64,000 nucleotides of DNA from Prochlorococcus sp. AG-436-O11 (lineage in GTDB: Bacteria; Cyanobacteriota; Cyanobacteriia; PCC-6307; Cyanobiaceae): contig QCPO01000006.1 of NCBI GenBank assembly GCA_003212535.1, positions 1 to 64,000 on the forward strand, read 5' to 3'. A program made the translations under genes and the position numbers. Positions 9,200 through 17,887 of this stretch are shown here, piece by piece. The notes below the pieces were generated by a model. That model searched no databases, was not told the DNA's origin, and was given only the letters and a program-made list of their open reading frames with translations. Every line of letters starts with the position of its first letter. Positions within the stretch are counted from its first letter, which is position 1.

Positions 9200-9529
9200 T
9201 CAGCATTCATTCAAAATAGATTCCCATTTTTTTTGACTAGCCTCTATTGATTTTATTGGAGGTTTAGTACCTTCTATTTCGAAAGCTTTAATTAATGATT
9301 TATTAGCTAATAATCCAAGCCTCCCAGCTTTTCTCTGCCTTGTACATGCTTTCTTTCTAGAACCCTCCTTGAGATTAGTTTCTATCTCTTTAAGAATCTG
9401 GCTAGCTTCATTTGATTTAGAGTAAAAATCTTTTATGTAAAAATCAAGGGCTGTATCAGCTGAAATTTGAGTTGGAGTGATGATGAGGATTAATAAATTT
9501 AAAAAAAATGTAAGAAAAGATATGTTCAT
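9200..9529 (-). CDS. Small secreted hypothetical protein
   Basis: 109 residues: signal peptide (FLTFFLNLLILIITPTQISA, cleavage about residue 24) and then a helical, basic mature part with CTRQRKAGRLGLLANKSL and a C-terminal Cys, probably one disulfide. No family name recognised. Convergent with the Tic20-like gene. Confidence 0.65.
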   Translation of the reverse strand: MNISFLTFFLNLLILIITPTQISADTALDFYIKDFYSKSNEASQILKEIETNLKEGSRKKACTRQRKAGRLGLLANKSLIKAFEIEGTKPPIKSIEASQKKWESILNEC

Positions 9530-9682
9530 ATATTTAGGTAATTTTTTTCTGAATTTATAATACTAAACAAAAAAAAATAATTCCTGATGTTCCTATTAGA
9601 ATTTTCATGGAATGATTTTTCTTTAATTCAAAATTGGTAAATTAGGACAATTCTAAGGAACTTATTTAGATTTTCAGAAAAT

Positions 9683-9711
9683 AAAAAAACTCCCTTAGGA
9701 GTAGTTTTTAT
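9683..9711 (-). terminator. Rho-independent terminator of tRNA-Ser
   Basis: On the minus strand ACTCC-TAA-GGGAGT is followed by TTTTTTT, about 20-30 bp past the tRNA 3' end. Confidence 0.75.
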
Positions 9712-9730
9712 AAAAGCCAGTTTTAGACAA

Positions 9731-9817
9731 CGGAGGGGGTGGGATTCGAACCCACGGTGCCCTTGCAGACACGCTAGTTTTCAAGACTAGAGCCTTAAAC
9801 CACTCGACCACCCCTCC
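9731..9817 (-). tRNA. tRNA-Ser(UGA)
   Basis: Complete 87-nt class II tRNA. Acceptor GGAGGGG pairs with CCCCTCC, discriminator G. The anticodon loop CTTGAAA gives UGA, there is a long variable arm, and the T loop is GTTCGAATCC. No fragments of this tRNA are seen in the neighbouring island, unlike tRNA-Pro. It marks the left edge of the variable region. Confidence 0.95.
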
Positions 9818-9947
9818 AACGGGTTATTCAGTTTTAATGAACTATAAAACTATAACATAAGAAACTAGTCATAGTAATAAATTCAGAGAATTTAAAAATA
9901 TTTCCTAAACTAAGTTTTACCAAAGTGTTTAGGATCATAATAACGGT

Positions 9948-10385
9948 TTGAATCATAATAATAGTCTATTATTCGTCAGATTTATTCCATTTACTGGTAC
10001 TAGATTGTTAATTCAATCTAAGATTGATGGCTATGCTATTGCGATCAAATATATAGATGGCAAGTTTGATTCAGAGATAACGATAAAGGAAGAGATGTTT
10101 CTAGGAAAATCTAAGCTATTAAAATTATCCCCCAAGAAGTCAAAATTAGATCACTTTTTGTGGTTTGTGGAGAACTATTTGCCCCAGAAGAAAGATCGAG
10201 CTACTCGCAAAGAATTGCGCATGGATATCTTAGAAGCGGGAATTATCAAACAAATCCAAAAATTGGCTTCTGTGCGTTCCAAATCATTAACTCCAACTGT
10301 AACGGATACTAAATTCTCGTTTACCTTAGGCAGTTGGGCTTTACCATACCTGAAACTGTTGAAGCAAATAGGAATAGCCAAGTAG
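9948..10385 (+). CDS. Hypothetical protein
   Basis: 145 residues from a TTG start at 9948. Mixed alpha/beta, basic, no signal or membrane segment. It contains KDRATRKELRMDILEAGIIK and SFTLGSWALPYLKLLKQIG. Not recognised. First protein gene after tRNA-Ser and the start of the small-gene region. Confidence 0.55.
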   Translation: MNHNNSLLFVRFIPFTGTRLLIQSKIDGYAIAIKYIDGKFDSEITIKEEMFLGKSKLLKLSPKKSKLDHFLWFVENYLPQKKDRATRKELRMDILEAGIIKQIQKLASVRSKSLTPTVTDTKFSFTLGSWALPYLKLLKQIGIAK

Positions 10386-10443
10386 AAACTTTTAGAAAGG
10401 CTTGGAGCAATGGTAAGTTTTATCTAACTGGCCAAAAGACCGA

Positions 10444-10475
10444 ATTGTAGTAAAAATAAATTTTATGAATTACAA
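10444..10475. repeat. Dispersed hairpin repeat, copy 1
   Basis: GAATTGTAGTAAAAATAAA and the inverted partner (ATTACAATTA) form a hairpin. A near-identical unit lies at 27,325-27,360, also just after a small gene. Possible terminator or remnant of a common 3' cassette. Confidence 0.5.
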
Positions 10476-10543
10476 TTATTTAGATAAAAACGTATGGTAA
10501 ATATCCTATTGGCAGATGGCAATTAGGTACTAGAGTAATTTTA

Positions 10544-10585
10544 TTGACAGTCGATCTAGATTAGAGTGGTAAACCCTCTTTTTTA
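10544..10585 (+). promoter_or_regulatory. Island promoter cassette, copy 1 (orphan)
   Basis: TTGACA, then GTCGATCTAGATTAGAGT, then GGTAAA, then a CCCTCTTTTTT tract directly before an ATG. Same design as the other copies, but the downstream gene is broken. Confidence 0.7.
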
Positions 10586-10660
10586 ATGCGTAAATTTATT
10601 CGCTGTCGCTAACTTATCTAAGGCTGTTAATGCTGAAACTCTTTTTGTTGGTTTTATATA
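10586..10660 (+). pseudogene. Decayed secreted-protein gene behind promoter copy 1
   Basis: ATG at 10,586 reads MRKFIRCR then stop. In another frame the sequence continues NLSKAVNAETLFVGF, which looks like the end of a signal peptide. The start MRKF resembles the 18,887 gene that uses the same promoter. Frameshifted remnant. Confidence 0.45.
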
Positions 10661-10856
10661 GATAATATGCAGTTTTTGAAAAAATAGAGATTAGAAATAT
10701 GGAAGTTTCCCAATAAAGAGAGATTATTTAGAGGGTTTAGATGCAAGATATCTTATTCTTATTCTCTTTGTTCTTAAGGAAAAATAAAAAAGCTCACAAA
10801 CTGTGAATTTTTTAAAATCTGTTTTTGTTATTATAAAATGGTTTTAAATTTTCTTT

Positions 10857-11336
10857 GTGGTTAATTTTTCTAAACTTGAAAATGTTTCGCCGTTGTATTC
10901 TTATTGGAAATCGAATCAGGATGATATCGATGAAAGAAATAGGTTATTAATGGCTAATAAGAATAGTCAGGCTTTATATCTCTTCGAAAAAGAACCTTAC
11001 AAGTGGGAGATATTATTTCAAAGCATAATAAGAGAAATAATTAATGGAGATGAATCTTCAATAAAAGGAATGAAAATTATATTAAGTAGCCTTTCTATTA
11101 AAGTAAGAAAAAAAGTTTTAAATGATTTACTTGAGAATGAATTTATTAATCAAGATTGTTATTTAGAACTCAATAATCCAGTTGATACTAATTCAGAAAG
11201 TAAAAAGAATTTTCTTAGATTTATAAAAATCTTTTTTGCTATATTTACAAACCCATATGGCATTGTAATAAGACGAACAAAAACTCATATTTATGAAAAG
11301 ACTGGATTTCTATTTAATTATTTAAGAAATTTATAA
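10857..11336 (+). CDS. Hypothetical protein
   Basis: 159 residues from GTG at 10,857. Charged helical protein ending in a short hydrophobic, basic segment (LRFIKIFFAIFTNPYGIVI). Not recognised. Isolated, with no operon partner. Confidence 0.55.
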   Translation: MVNFSKLENVSPLYSYWKSNQDDIDERNRLLMANKNSQALYLFEKEPYKWEILFQSIIREIINGDESSIKGMKIILSSLSIKVRKKVLNDLLENEFINQDCYLELNNPVDTNSESKKNFLRFIKIFFAIFTNPYGIVIRRTKTHIYEKTGFLFNYLRNL

Positions 11337-11415
11337 AATCCTATAAATTTTTGTATCAGACCTGTGAATTTCTTTTGAAATTATTGATAGTTTATAAACT
11401 CAATGAAATTTTGTC

Positions 11416-11550
11416 ATGACTAAAAAAAAAGAAAATGAACTGGCTACAGTAAAGGTTTATTTAAATACTGGTATAATTGCTACTTTAGTAGGCGTTGGGT
11501 TTATAGCATCAACGCTTATATTTGGGGTACTCTTTATAGCCTTAAAGTAG
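11416..11550 (+). CDS. 44-residue single-pass membrane protein
   Basis: Starts MTKKKENELATVKVYLNTG, followed by one transmembrane helix (IIATLVGVGFIASTLIFG) and a short tail. The charged N-terminus then helix topology fits a real small membrane protein. Function unknown. Confidence 0.55.
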   Translation: MTKKKENELATVKVYLNTGIIATLVGVGFIASTLIFGVLFIALK

Positions 11551-11744
11551 AAAAAAATATTCGGTTATAATTAAAAAAAAATAAGGAGTATTTTAAATAC
11601 TAAATTCCTTTTATTTGATGAAGTTTGATTGTCATCGATATATTTTTAATTTTTATAATTTCTTTTAATCAAAAAAAACTTTTGAGTAATTGTTTTGATT
11701 GCCACTTAAATAAAAAAGTGCTTTGATGTAAAAAATATACTTCA

Positions 11745-12254
11745 ATGATTAAAGTTTTAATTATTCTTCTGACAACATTTTTTATTTGGTTTGGTTTTGT
11801 AAAAATATTTAGCAAAGATAATGAAAATTCAATTAATGTTCTTTCAAGTGAATTTATTCAGAATTTTACTTTAATTTTTAGAAATATATTTGATCTCATT
11901 GATTATTTATTTAAAGGTTTCATACAAATCTATGAACTTTTAGGTTCATTATTAAAAAATGTAGTAGGAATATTTAAATCATTAGTTTCTGCTCTTATTA
12001 AATTTCTAATGCTTTTCAAAATAATAGGAATTACGTTTTTATCCTTTATATCTTTATTTATCGGACTATTTCAGGCAACAAGAACAATTAATCTCTTTAC
12101 TACTTTTGAATCAATAATTAATAATTTAAAATCTTCTAAAAATAATGTTGTTAATCTAAAGGAAAAAAATGAAGATAAAAAAAAAGAAGATCAAAATAAA
12201 AAAGAGAGCTTTTTTCCTTCAATTTTAAATAGACTTTCATTCATTAATAAATAA
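11745..12254 (+). CDS. Hypothetical membrane protein
   Basis: 169 residues: an N-terminal transmembrane helix (VLIILLTTFFIWFGFVKIF), amphipathic repeats in the middle (YLFKGFIQIYELLGSLLKNV), a second hydrophobic helix around 95-115, and a very Lys-rich tail (EKNEDKKKEDQNKKES). Function unknown. Confidence 0.6.
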   Translation: MIKVLIILLTTFFIWFGFVKIFSKDNENSINVLSSEFIQNFTLIFRNIFDLIDYLFKGFIQIYELLGSLLKNVVGIFKSLVSALIKFLMLFKIIGITFLSFISLFIGLFQATRTINLFTTFESIINNLKSSKNNVVNLKEKNEDKKKEDQNKKESFFPSILNRLSFINK

Positions 12255-12289
12255 TTATTACATGGTATTTTTAATATCTTTCATTCAAT

Positions 12290-12712
12290 ATGGTTTTTAG
12301 AATTTTTAAAATAATGATTGAAAATCAATTATATAATCGGGAAAACAAAAAAGATCAATTACAGGAAATAACCTTTAGAGAATTACGGCAAGAAGCAAAA
12401 AAATTATCAGTACCTTTCTATAGTCGTAAAACTAAGTCAGTATTGTTCGAGTTAATACTCAAATATCAAAAGAAAATCTTAATTAAAGATCAGATTAATG
12501 AGAATAAAAAATTATATCTAGATAAAAATTTGAAAAGCTATGAAAAATATTTTAAAAATATAATTTCAGATGATCATTCAAAATTAAAAAGAATTTTGTC
12601 TAAATTAATTCCATCTTCAAAATTAAAAACCTTATTGCATAAATCATTTCCAGATAAAAAAATAACCGTAACAGATAACAAAGATGGATCACAAACAATT
12701 CTTATACTCTAA
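12290..12712 (+). CDS. Hypothetical basic protein with SAP/Rho-N-like segment
   Basis: 140 residues. FRELRQEAKKLSVPFYSRKTK followed by SVLFELILKYQKK has the helix-turn-helix spacing of SAP/Rho-N-like nucleic-acid-binding motifs, and the protein is strongly basic. An internal ATG at 12,305 could be the start. Possibly downstream of the 11,745 gene in one transcript (35-bp gap). Assignment tentative. Confidence 0.5.
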   Translation: MVFRIFKIMIENQLYNRENKKDQLQEITFRELRQEAKKLSVPFYSRKTKSVLFELILKYQKKILIKDQINENKKLYLDKNLKSYEKYFKNIISDDHSKLKRILSKLIPSSKLKTLLHKSFPDKKITVTDNKDGSQTILIL

Positions 12713-12804
12713 TCCTATCAATATTTAATAGCATCTAAAGCTTTTATAATTTATTTATTGAGAAGAATGTAAAATTAAAGCAATAGAAATTATTTTTAGT
12801 AATT

Positions 12805-13020
12805 ATGGGAGAAGCTAAGAGAAGAAAAGAATTAGGTGTTCCTCCTAGAGAAAAACCTCTAGATTTAAAGTTTCCTGAATTTGATAAAAAAGCTTTACAA
12901 ACAAAAGTAAGGTCTGCATTATATAAATATCCAATTATTCCATTACTTTTTTATTTAGTAGGAATAATCATACTCGTTGGCGGATCAATTTATTTTTTAA
13001 AATTCTACAAAGTGTTTTAA
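12805..13020 (+). CDS. DUF2839-like small membrane protein
   Basis: 71 residues beginning MGEAKRRKELGVPPREKP, the signature of the cyanobacterial DUF2839 family. A C-terminal transmembrane helix follows (PIIPLLFYLVGIIILVGGSI). Function unknown. Intact and probably core. Confidence 0.8.
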   Translation: MGEAKRRKELGVPPREKPLDLKFPEFDKKALQTKVRSALYKYPIIPLLFYLVGIIILVGGSIYFLKFYKVF

Positions 13021-13174
13021 TAGGCAAAACTGTAAATTGAGTTTCCTTGTGAAAGTATTTTATAATTCAATTCTGATATTTATATTCATTACTTTCCCTT
13101 TTTAAAAAAATCTAACGACTTCTTTCCTTTCAACTGAAATATCAATAACTTGAGATTAAATTATGATTTGATTT

Positions 13175-13349
13175 AATACTATTCTTGCAATTTGTCTCAA
13201 TTTACTTCCCTATAATCATTTATTAGGTGATAACAATAATAATAATTCTTTTCTTTTTGTGGTTTCTTTTTCAATCTTTCTAATAATTCTTGGGCTTTAT
13301 GGATTAAAAGGACATAAGATTTATTCCATGTTCCTTCCAAAGCGTTAGT
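13175..13349 (+). pseudogene. Membrane-protein frame without a start codon
   Basis: An open frame encodes NTILAICLNLLPYNHLLG and a transmembrane stretch FVVSFSIFLIILGLYGLKG, ending at TAG 13,349. The only upstream in-frame codons are a stop and TTT-AAT, so no ATG/GTG/TTG start exists. Probably a decayed gene. Confidence 0.4.
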
Positions 13350-13401
13350 AATAGAAGCTGTAAAATTATTTCAATTTAACATAAGAATTAAGCTAGATAT
13401 T

Positions 13402-13533
13402 TTATTTAATAACAAGCAATAAAACTAAATACAAAACAAAAGTAGAAATTATTGCCATTGCTGATAAAGGTAAAATTATTCCTGAATTTAACCACCTTAC
13501 AAATCTAATTTTTCTATTAATAACTCTTTCCAT
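13402..13533 (-). CDS. 43-residue membrane protein, coupled pair member 2
   Basis: Starts MERVINRKIRFVRWLNSG, then one transmembrane helix to the C-terminus. Its ATG overlaps the stop of the preceding gene (TAATG), which implies translational coupling. Function unknown. Confidence 0.6.
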   Translation of the reverse strand: MERVINRKIRFVRWLNSGIILPLSAMAIISTFVLYLVLLLVIK

Positions 13534-13676
13534 TACTTCTGATTTCGTAAATAAAAGTTTTTTGAAGTTGGTTTTTCTTTTGAAAAAAACAATAATAATA
13601 TGATTCCAAATAAACTTGAAAACGTAATTATTAGCTGAATAACTTCAATTAATTCTGCATTTAAATAATTAAACAT
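13533..13676 (-). CDS. 47-residue membrane protein, coupled pair member 1
   Basis: Starts MFNYLNAELIEVIQLIITF, one transmembrane helix (IITFSSLFGIILLLFF), then a basic tail. The stop overlaps the next ATG. Together they look like a two-component small membrane operon. Not recognised. Confidence 0.6.
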   Translation of the reverse strand: MFNYLNAELIEVIQLIITFSSLFGIILLLFFSKEKPTSKNFYLRNQK

Positions 13677-13976
13677 GCTAAATAAATGAGATTCCTTATA
13701 TATAATTTAACAAGTATCTATGATAATAAAAAGAGTAATCTTTCTTATTTTATTTTGAAGAGTTATTTTGATTTATCTAAGAGGCAATAGGCAAAAAAAA
13801 TAATAAACCAATAAGTAAAAAGTGTTAAGTTATAGATATGTTATATCTCAAATAAAAAATATTATTATTGGGGAAAATTATATAAATAATTAAATTTAAA
13901 ACTAAATATTAATTTACATTTTAAGACTTTGAAATAGTAAAGCAATGCCAATATTTAAATTAATTTCTATATTTAG

Positions 13977-14016
13977 TCCTATAAAAAAAAAGGGTTTAGC
14001 CTCTTTTTTTATAGGA
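13977..14016. terminator. Bidirectional terminator hairpin
   Basis: TCCTATAAAAAAA with AGG-GTTTAG-CCT at the tip and TTTTTTTATAGGA on the return. Works for the minus-strand gene ending at 14,043 and for any rightward transcript. Confidence 0.75.
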
Positions 14017-14042
14017 AGTAATTGACTTATCTTTTAGGAATC

Positions 14043-14198
14043 TTACATTTTTAAATCTTTTTGAGCCTGTCTTATTCTATCTTTAAAAACTGATCTTCTA
14101 TATGGAGTAACTTCTCCATTCTTAGTTGCCAAAAGTTTGGCTTCGTTACGCCTTTTAGCGTTGTTAATTTTGTCTCTGATTTGTAAGAGGTTATTCAT
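14043..14198 (-). CDS. 51-residue basic hypothetical protein
   Basis: MNNLLQIRDKINNAKRRNEA, then KNGEVTPYRRSVFKDRIRQA: helical, highly basic, soluble. A good terminator lies just past the stop. Not recognised. Confidence 0.55.
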   Translation of the reverse strand: MNNLLQIRDKINNAKRRNEAKLLATKNGEVTPYRRSVFKDRIRQAQKDLKM

Positions 14199-14509
14199 GA
14201 CCTTATGCAGTTAATGAGAATCCCGTTCCTTATTCTCATGTCATGCGTCCAGATATTTTAATTGGATGAACGTATATAAAAAATATCATTAGCAGTAAAT
14301 TTTTGCTAGAGTATTTTTACTAATTAATTCTTGAACCATAAAAATAGTTCGACTTTCAACAATAACAAGAGTGAATTCTCTGGATTCAATCTTTGGATAA
14401 TTTTTATTCTTATATTAAATATTTCACTATATTCATAATCAGTATTTTTGCTCTATTAAATATTAATTATCGCATTTAAATTAATCTCATTTAATTAAAG
14501 GGTGAATTA
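14199..14509. other. Intergenic, nothing recognised
   Basis: About 310 bp between two divergent small genes; presumably holds both promoters. No ORF or repeat seen. Confidence 0.35.
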
Positions 14510-14632
14510 ATGAGTACATTTAAAACTAAATACTTTAAAAATACAAGAAAAGTTAACAACACAATTTGGTTGGACAAATTAATTAACCAAATTCTAAAAA
14601 AGAAAAAGGATTTTAATTATGAATACATTTAG
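14510..14632 (+). CDS. 40-residue hypothetical protein
   Basis: MSTFKTKYFKNTRKVNNTIW... basic peptide. Its N-terminus resembles that of the overlapping next gene (MNTFRDKQFKN), suggesting an internal duplication of a 5' end. Overlaps the next gene by 14 bp. Confidence 0.4.
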   Translation: MSTFKTKYFKNTRKVNNTIWLDKLINQILKKKKDFNYEYI

Positions 14633-14783
14633 AGATAAACAATTCAAAAATGAGTTAGACCCAAAGTATGCTTTTTATGAATGTTTACGCAGTTGCCAAA
14701 TTAAAAATGCTTCTAAGGATTCCTTAGAAGAATGTATTCTCAGTTGTGAATGGGTACCTCCATCAAAAGATTCCAATTCCTAA
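14619..14783 (+). CDS. 54-residue Cys-containing hypothetical protein
   Basis: MNTFRDKQFKNELDPKYAFY followed by two similar C-x-x-x-C elements (ECLRSCQ and ECILSCEW), so two helices bridged by CxxxC pairs, a CHCH-like spacing. Function unknown. Confidence 0.5.
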   Translation: MNTFRDKQFKNELDPKYAFYECLRSCQIKNASKDSLEECILSCEWVPPSKDSNS

Positions 14784-14857
14784 AAATAAGAATTTAGACT
14801 CTATTCAATCTTTAAGAAGTTGTTTTAGAATTTAGAAAATTTGAGGAGGATAATCTT

Positions 14858-15019
14858 ATGACCAATCTAACTATTCAGTTACTTTTTTTAATACTGTTTT
14901 TAGTCAACTTTGGAGTAATCCTTACAGCTAATATTTATTCAAAGTCAGTAAAAGAATTAAAACGCAATAGATTATTTTGTAGTCAATCCTATAGTAATCC
15001 TTATTGCATAATTGGTTAA
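14858..15019 (+). CDS. 53-residue membrane protein
   Basis: A strong ribosome site (GAGGAGGA, 8 bp upstream) decides this ATG. N-terminal transmembrane helix LTIQLLFLILFLVNFGVILT, then a basic tail with two Cys. Function unknown. Confidence 0.6.
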   Translation: MTNLTIQLLFLILFLVNFGVILTANIYSKSVKELKRNRLFCSQSYSNPYCIIG

Positions 15020-15184
15020 GTGTGTTGCCTAAAATTTTCTTGTTTTCTTTTCTCAAGATTTTGAAAGATAAGAAATAGCAAGTAATATAATTAAATTTGA
15101 AAAAAGGAGTAGATTTTCTGAAATTCTATAAAACACAAAATTTGTTATACTTTCTATTCCTTTTTGAACTGTTTTGATATTTAT

Positions 15185-15274
15185 ATGACTTTGACTTCTT
15201 CTCTTGAATTAAAAGAGCTAACTTCATCAGCCGAAAAAGATTTTAAAAAAGTTCCTCTTTCACCAGATAAATAA
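15185..15274 (+). CDS. 29-residue peptide ORF
   Basis: MTLTSSLELKELTSSAEKDF..., acidic then basic, no membrane segment. Very short, so only tentative. Confidence 0.3.
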   Translation: MTLTSSLELKELTSSAEKDFKKVPLSPDK

Positions 15275-15492
15275 TCTAATCGTTATTTCCATTAGAGATA
15301 ATTAACTAACTTAAAAAAATGAGAAAATAAAAATACATATAGTTATCTAAATAACTAAAAATAAATCTAAATATTTTTAATAAGATTTCATAATAGAGCT
15401 AATTAATGAGAATATTGGAATCTATAATGTTTTTAAAATAATTAAGTAATTGACACTATGTAGTGTTGTTGTATTTTTAGTTTAGGTTAATA

Positions 15493-15633
15493 ATGTTTAT
15501 GAAAAAAATAAATAAAAAATATGCTGAAATAATGCATCAAGCAGATAATGCTGTTGGAAGAAAAGAAGTAGTTAGATTGTTGAAAAAGGCTGCACAAATA
15601 AAATCAATTTTTGATGAACATTTAGCTGGTTAA
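15493..15633 (+). CDS. 46-residue helical protein, module copy 1
   Basis: MFMKKINKKYAEIMHQADNA with VGRKEVVRLLKKAAQ: paralog of the 44-residue protein at 23,846 (KKYAE, HQA, GRKE and KAA conserved). Both copies sit directly upstream of a DUF1330-like gene, so the pair is a duplicated two-gene module. Function unknown. Confidence 0.6.
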   Translation: MFMKKINKKYAEIMHQADNAVGRKEVVRLLKKAAQIKSIFDEHLAG

Positions 15634-15699
15634 TTAAACGAGATAATGATATACCAAAGTTAATGTATTATATAAATAACTGTAATTTAATCTTTTTTG

Positions 15700-15997
15700 A
15701 TGACTAATGGTTATTGGCTAGTTACTACTACAGTGACGAATCCAGCTTTTGCTGAATATGTTGAAGCATTTCAACCTTGGGTTGAATCATTAGGTGGTTC
15801 AGTATTCGCAAAGGACATGGAGGGTCAGACTGTTGAAGGAATGGGGGGGGGGATTAGCAGTTATTATTCAGTTCCCATCCAAGAAAGCTGCAGTTGATGC
15901 TTACAATAGTTCAGAATATCAAGAGCTAAGCAAGTTACGCTGGGCTAATTCGAAGGATACCAATATCACTATAATGGAAGGAAGTGTTAATCATTAA
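15700..15997 (+). pseudogene. DUF1330-like protein split by a frameshift at a G10 tract
   Basis: Frame one reads TNGYWLVTTTVTNPAFAEYV ... GGSVFAKDMEG and then runs into a G10 homopolymer (15,843-15,852), after which the next frame continues LAVIIQFPSKKAAVDAYNSS to 15,997. The intact paralog at 24,035 aligns across both parts. Nine G would restore one 99-codon frame. Either a sequencing error, inactivation, or slip-strand phase variation. Dimeric alpha/beta barrel fold expected. Confidence 0.75.
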
Positions 15998-16178
15998 AAA
16001 TATTTTTTAGAGTTATTTTTTAAGATAGTAATTTAAAACATTTAGATAAATTACTTCTATTAAAAGATCGATACTTGCAGCGCTAGATTTAACTTGATTT
16101 AAAGTCGATTCAAATTTAATTGAAATTTGATTGAAATTTGATTCCACACTACTTAGATTTATATTTAGAAAAGAAAAT

Positions 16179-16325
16179 CTACGTTTGTATCCAAATAGGT
16201 GAAAAAGTAGCTTTTCTCTTTACAGATTCTTTATATAGTAAATAGACCATATAACTACGAGTAGCTGTTATAAAAGCGGTTAAGAATGCTACAGCTACAC
16301 AAATAGGGCAATGTGGAAATCCCAT
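16179..16325 (-). CDS. 48-residue membrane protein with CPIC motif
   Basis: MGFPHCPICVAVAFLTAFIT, with a CxxC ahead of a transmembrane helix, then a basic tail (YKESVKRKATF). A CxxC suggests metal or redox. Function unknown. Confidence 0.5.
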   Translation of the reverse strand: MGFPHCPICVAVAFLTAFITATRSYMVYLLYKESVKRKATFSPIWIQT

Positions 16326-16362
16326 GATCAAGTCTTAAAGGTTGTTTTTAGTCTGTCAGTTT

Positions 16363-16479
16363 TTAAGCCGTTTCAGATGAGTTGTTTTTCATCTCTTCAA
16401 GTTTATTGATCATTTCATCTAACCATTCTGTATTATTCTTCTCTTGTCTTTTATGGTTCTGGCTGTTTTGAGTACTCAT
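16363..16479 (-). CDS. 38-residue charged peptide
   Basis: MSTQNSQNHKRQEKNNTEWL then DEMINKLEEMKNN, a single amphipathic helix. No family known. Confidence 0.4.
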   Translation of the reverse strand: MSTQNSQNHKRQEKNNTEWLDEMINKLEEMKNNSSETA

Positions 16480-16639
16480 AAAATTTTTTTCTAAAGTCTG
16501 CTTAATTTATCTCGGAAATTTATTGATATCAATGAGCAAAAATGCGGTAACTCTTAGAAAAAATATTGAAAAACTCTAATATTGAATATAATTTATGAGA
16601 ATAAGAAACTATTAGGAGTAATAACTAGTTGATTTGTAA

Positions 16640-16690
16640 GGTTGGAGCTTAATTTTTAGTATTGTAGTAATTATTTGCTTATTACTGATT
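16640..16690 (+). repeat. DUF1651-type upstream leader, copy 1
   Basis: GGTTGGAGCTTAATTTTTAG and on to TTTGCTTATTACTGATTTG; matches the segments immediately upstream of DUF1651-like genes at 18,350-18,407 and 22,855-22,903. Confidence 0.65.
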
Positions 16691-16710
16691 TGATCTAGAA
16701 TTTTCTTTAA

Positions 16711-16881
16711 TTAATAGGGAAAAAAAGGAAATTCTTCTGCTTTTTTTGGAGAATAATCACAGATTCCAAACTGCATACATTCCATTTGAGCATCAGTTAT
16801 AGTTCTTTCGACTGAAAACATATGAATAAAAGAATTCAATAAATTGTTGAACATCTGTTTATAAGGATTTTCGTAATTCAT
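16711..16881 (-). CDS. 56-residue hypothetical protein
   Basis: MNYENPYKQMFNNLLNSFIH then FSVERTITDAQMECMQFGIC. Helical, with two Cys nine residues apart and an aromatic C-terminus (EEFPFFPY). Not recognised. Lies antisense between a DUF1651-type leader and the decayed gene of that family. Confidence 0.55.
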   Translation of the reverse strand: MNYENPYKQMFNNLLNSFIHMFSVERTITDAQMECMQFGICDYSPKKAEEFPFFPY

Positions 16882-16959
16882 AATTAATCTCCTTTGATCT
16901 GGTAGTTATTTAGTCTCTCTTTTATCAAAAATCAAGAGTTGTAATACCTAAAAATAAAT

Positions 16960-17180
16960 ATGGAAAAGGTTACTTTGATAAATATGGATAAAGTGAGAAT
17001 AAAAGTATTTCAACCATATAGGTTATTTCTAAAACCATTCCAACTATCAATTAAATTATGATTCCCCATAATTTTGTTTAATAAGAAAATAGTAAAACAG
17101 TTATGAAAGGAAACAGAAATGAAACTATTAAATAAGCAAGAAGAGAATATAAGCAGTTATTAGAAGAGAAGGAATAGAAA
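16960..17180 (+). pseudogene. Decayed DUF1651-like gene
   Basis: The conceptual translation MEKVTLINMDKVRIKVFQPY parallels MEKFILINKDRSRIKVFEPF of the intact gene at 22,904. Traces of the C-terminal EARKEYKELLE helix remain, with several stops between. A clear remnant of the same family. Confidence 0.65.
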
Positions 17181-17181
17181 T

Positions 17182-17447
17182 GAATTATCTTCAGGATTTA
17201 TTTTTAATAAAAGTAGGGACAAAATATATAAAATAGATCCTACTAACTTCCTTGCTCATTATGAGAAATTAAGCTCTAAAAATAGAGGTTGGTAATATCT
17301 ATCTTTTAATTTGTTTTTGCAAAAGTAGGGTAGACATACCTCTTATCTGTGAACTAATGCCATGAGTTAAAAACTGAAAGTTTTTTTGGACAATCAATTT
17401 AAATTAGATCCATAAAAAATTTATTTTTTACTTATTTCTTCCCTTTC
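17182..17447. other. Intergenic, nothing recognised
   Basis: AT-rich with scattered stops in all frames. No promoter cassette or tRNA fragment seen. Confidence 0.35.
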
Positions 17448-17762
17448 TTATTCTTCAAATTCACTTTTTTTCTCCTCTTCTGCTTTTGCTTTCTCTAACG
17501 CTATTCTTTCCTCTTCTGCTTTTGCTTTCTCTAACGCTTTTCTTTCCTCTTCTGCTTTTGCTTTTGCTTTCTCTAACGCTTTTCTTTCCTCTTCTGCTTT
17601 TGCTTTCTCTAACGCTTTTCTTTCCTCTTCTGCTTTAAATTCAGCTACTTTCAATTCTCCTGCTTTAGCTGCAAAATTACCTCTAATTAAATTGACTATG
17701 AAAATTATAATAGGAACGTGGGCTAGACCACCTATTATTACTTTGGTTTCTGAATAAGCCAT
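17448..17762 (-). CDS. Membrane-anchored protein with KAEEERKALEKA repeats
   Basis: 104 residues: an N-terminal transmembrane helix (VIIGGLAHVPIIIFIVNLI) and a cytoplasmic coiled coil built of four to five near-identical 13-15-residue repeats (KAEEERKALEKAK). The matching DNA (about 17,470-17,640) is a tandem repeat, so copy number should vary between strains. Resembles TolA/IgA-like Ala-Glu-Lys coiled coils only in composition. Confidence 0.65.
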   Translation of the reverse strand: MAYSETKVIIGGLAHVPIIIFIVNLIRGNFAAKAGELKVAEFKAEEERKALEKAKAEEERKALEKAKAKAEEERKALEKAKAEEERIALEKAKAEEEKKSEFEE

Positions 17763-17887
17763 TATTAGTCAAAAAGAACTGCAATATTTAAGCATGAATT
17801 TTATTGGTTGATCGCTTTTATTAAGCAGTTATTATTTTTCATGAAATTCTTTTGAGTTAAAATGGAAGGCATGAAAGCCTTTTTTTT

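Noticed and set aside
9439-9730. Possible sRNA between the small secreted gene and tRNA-Ser
   Set aside because: The only structure is the tRNA-Ser terminator; no separate promoter seen.
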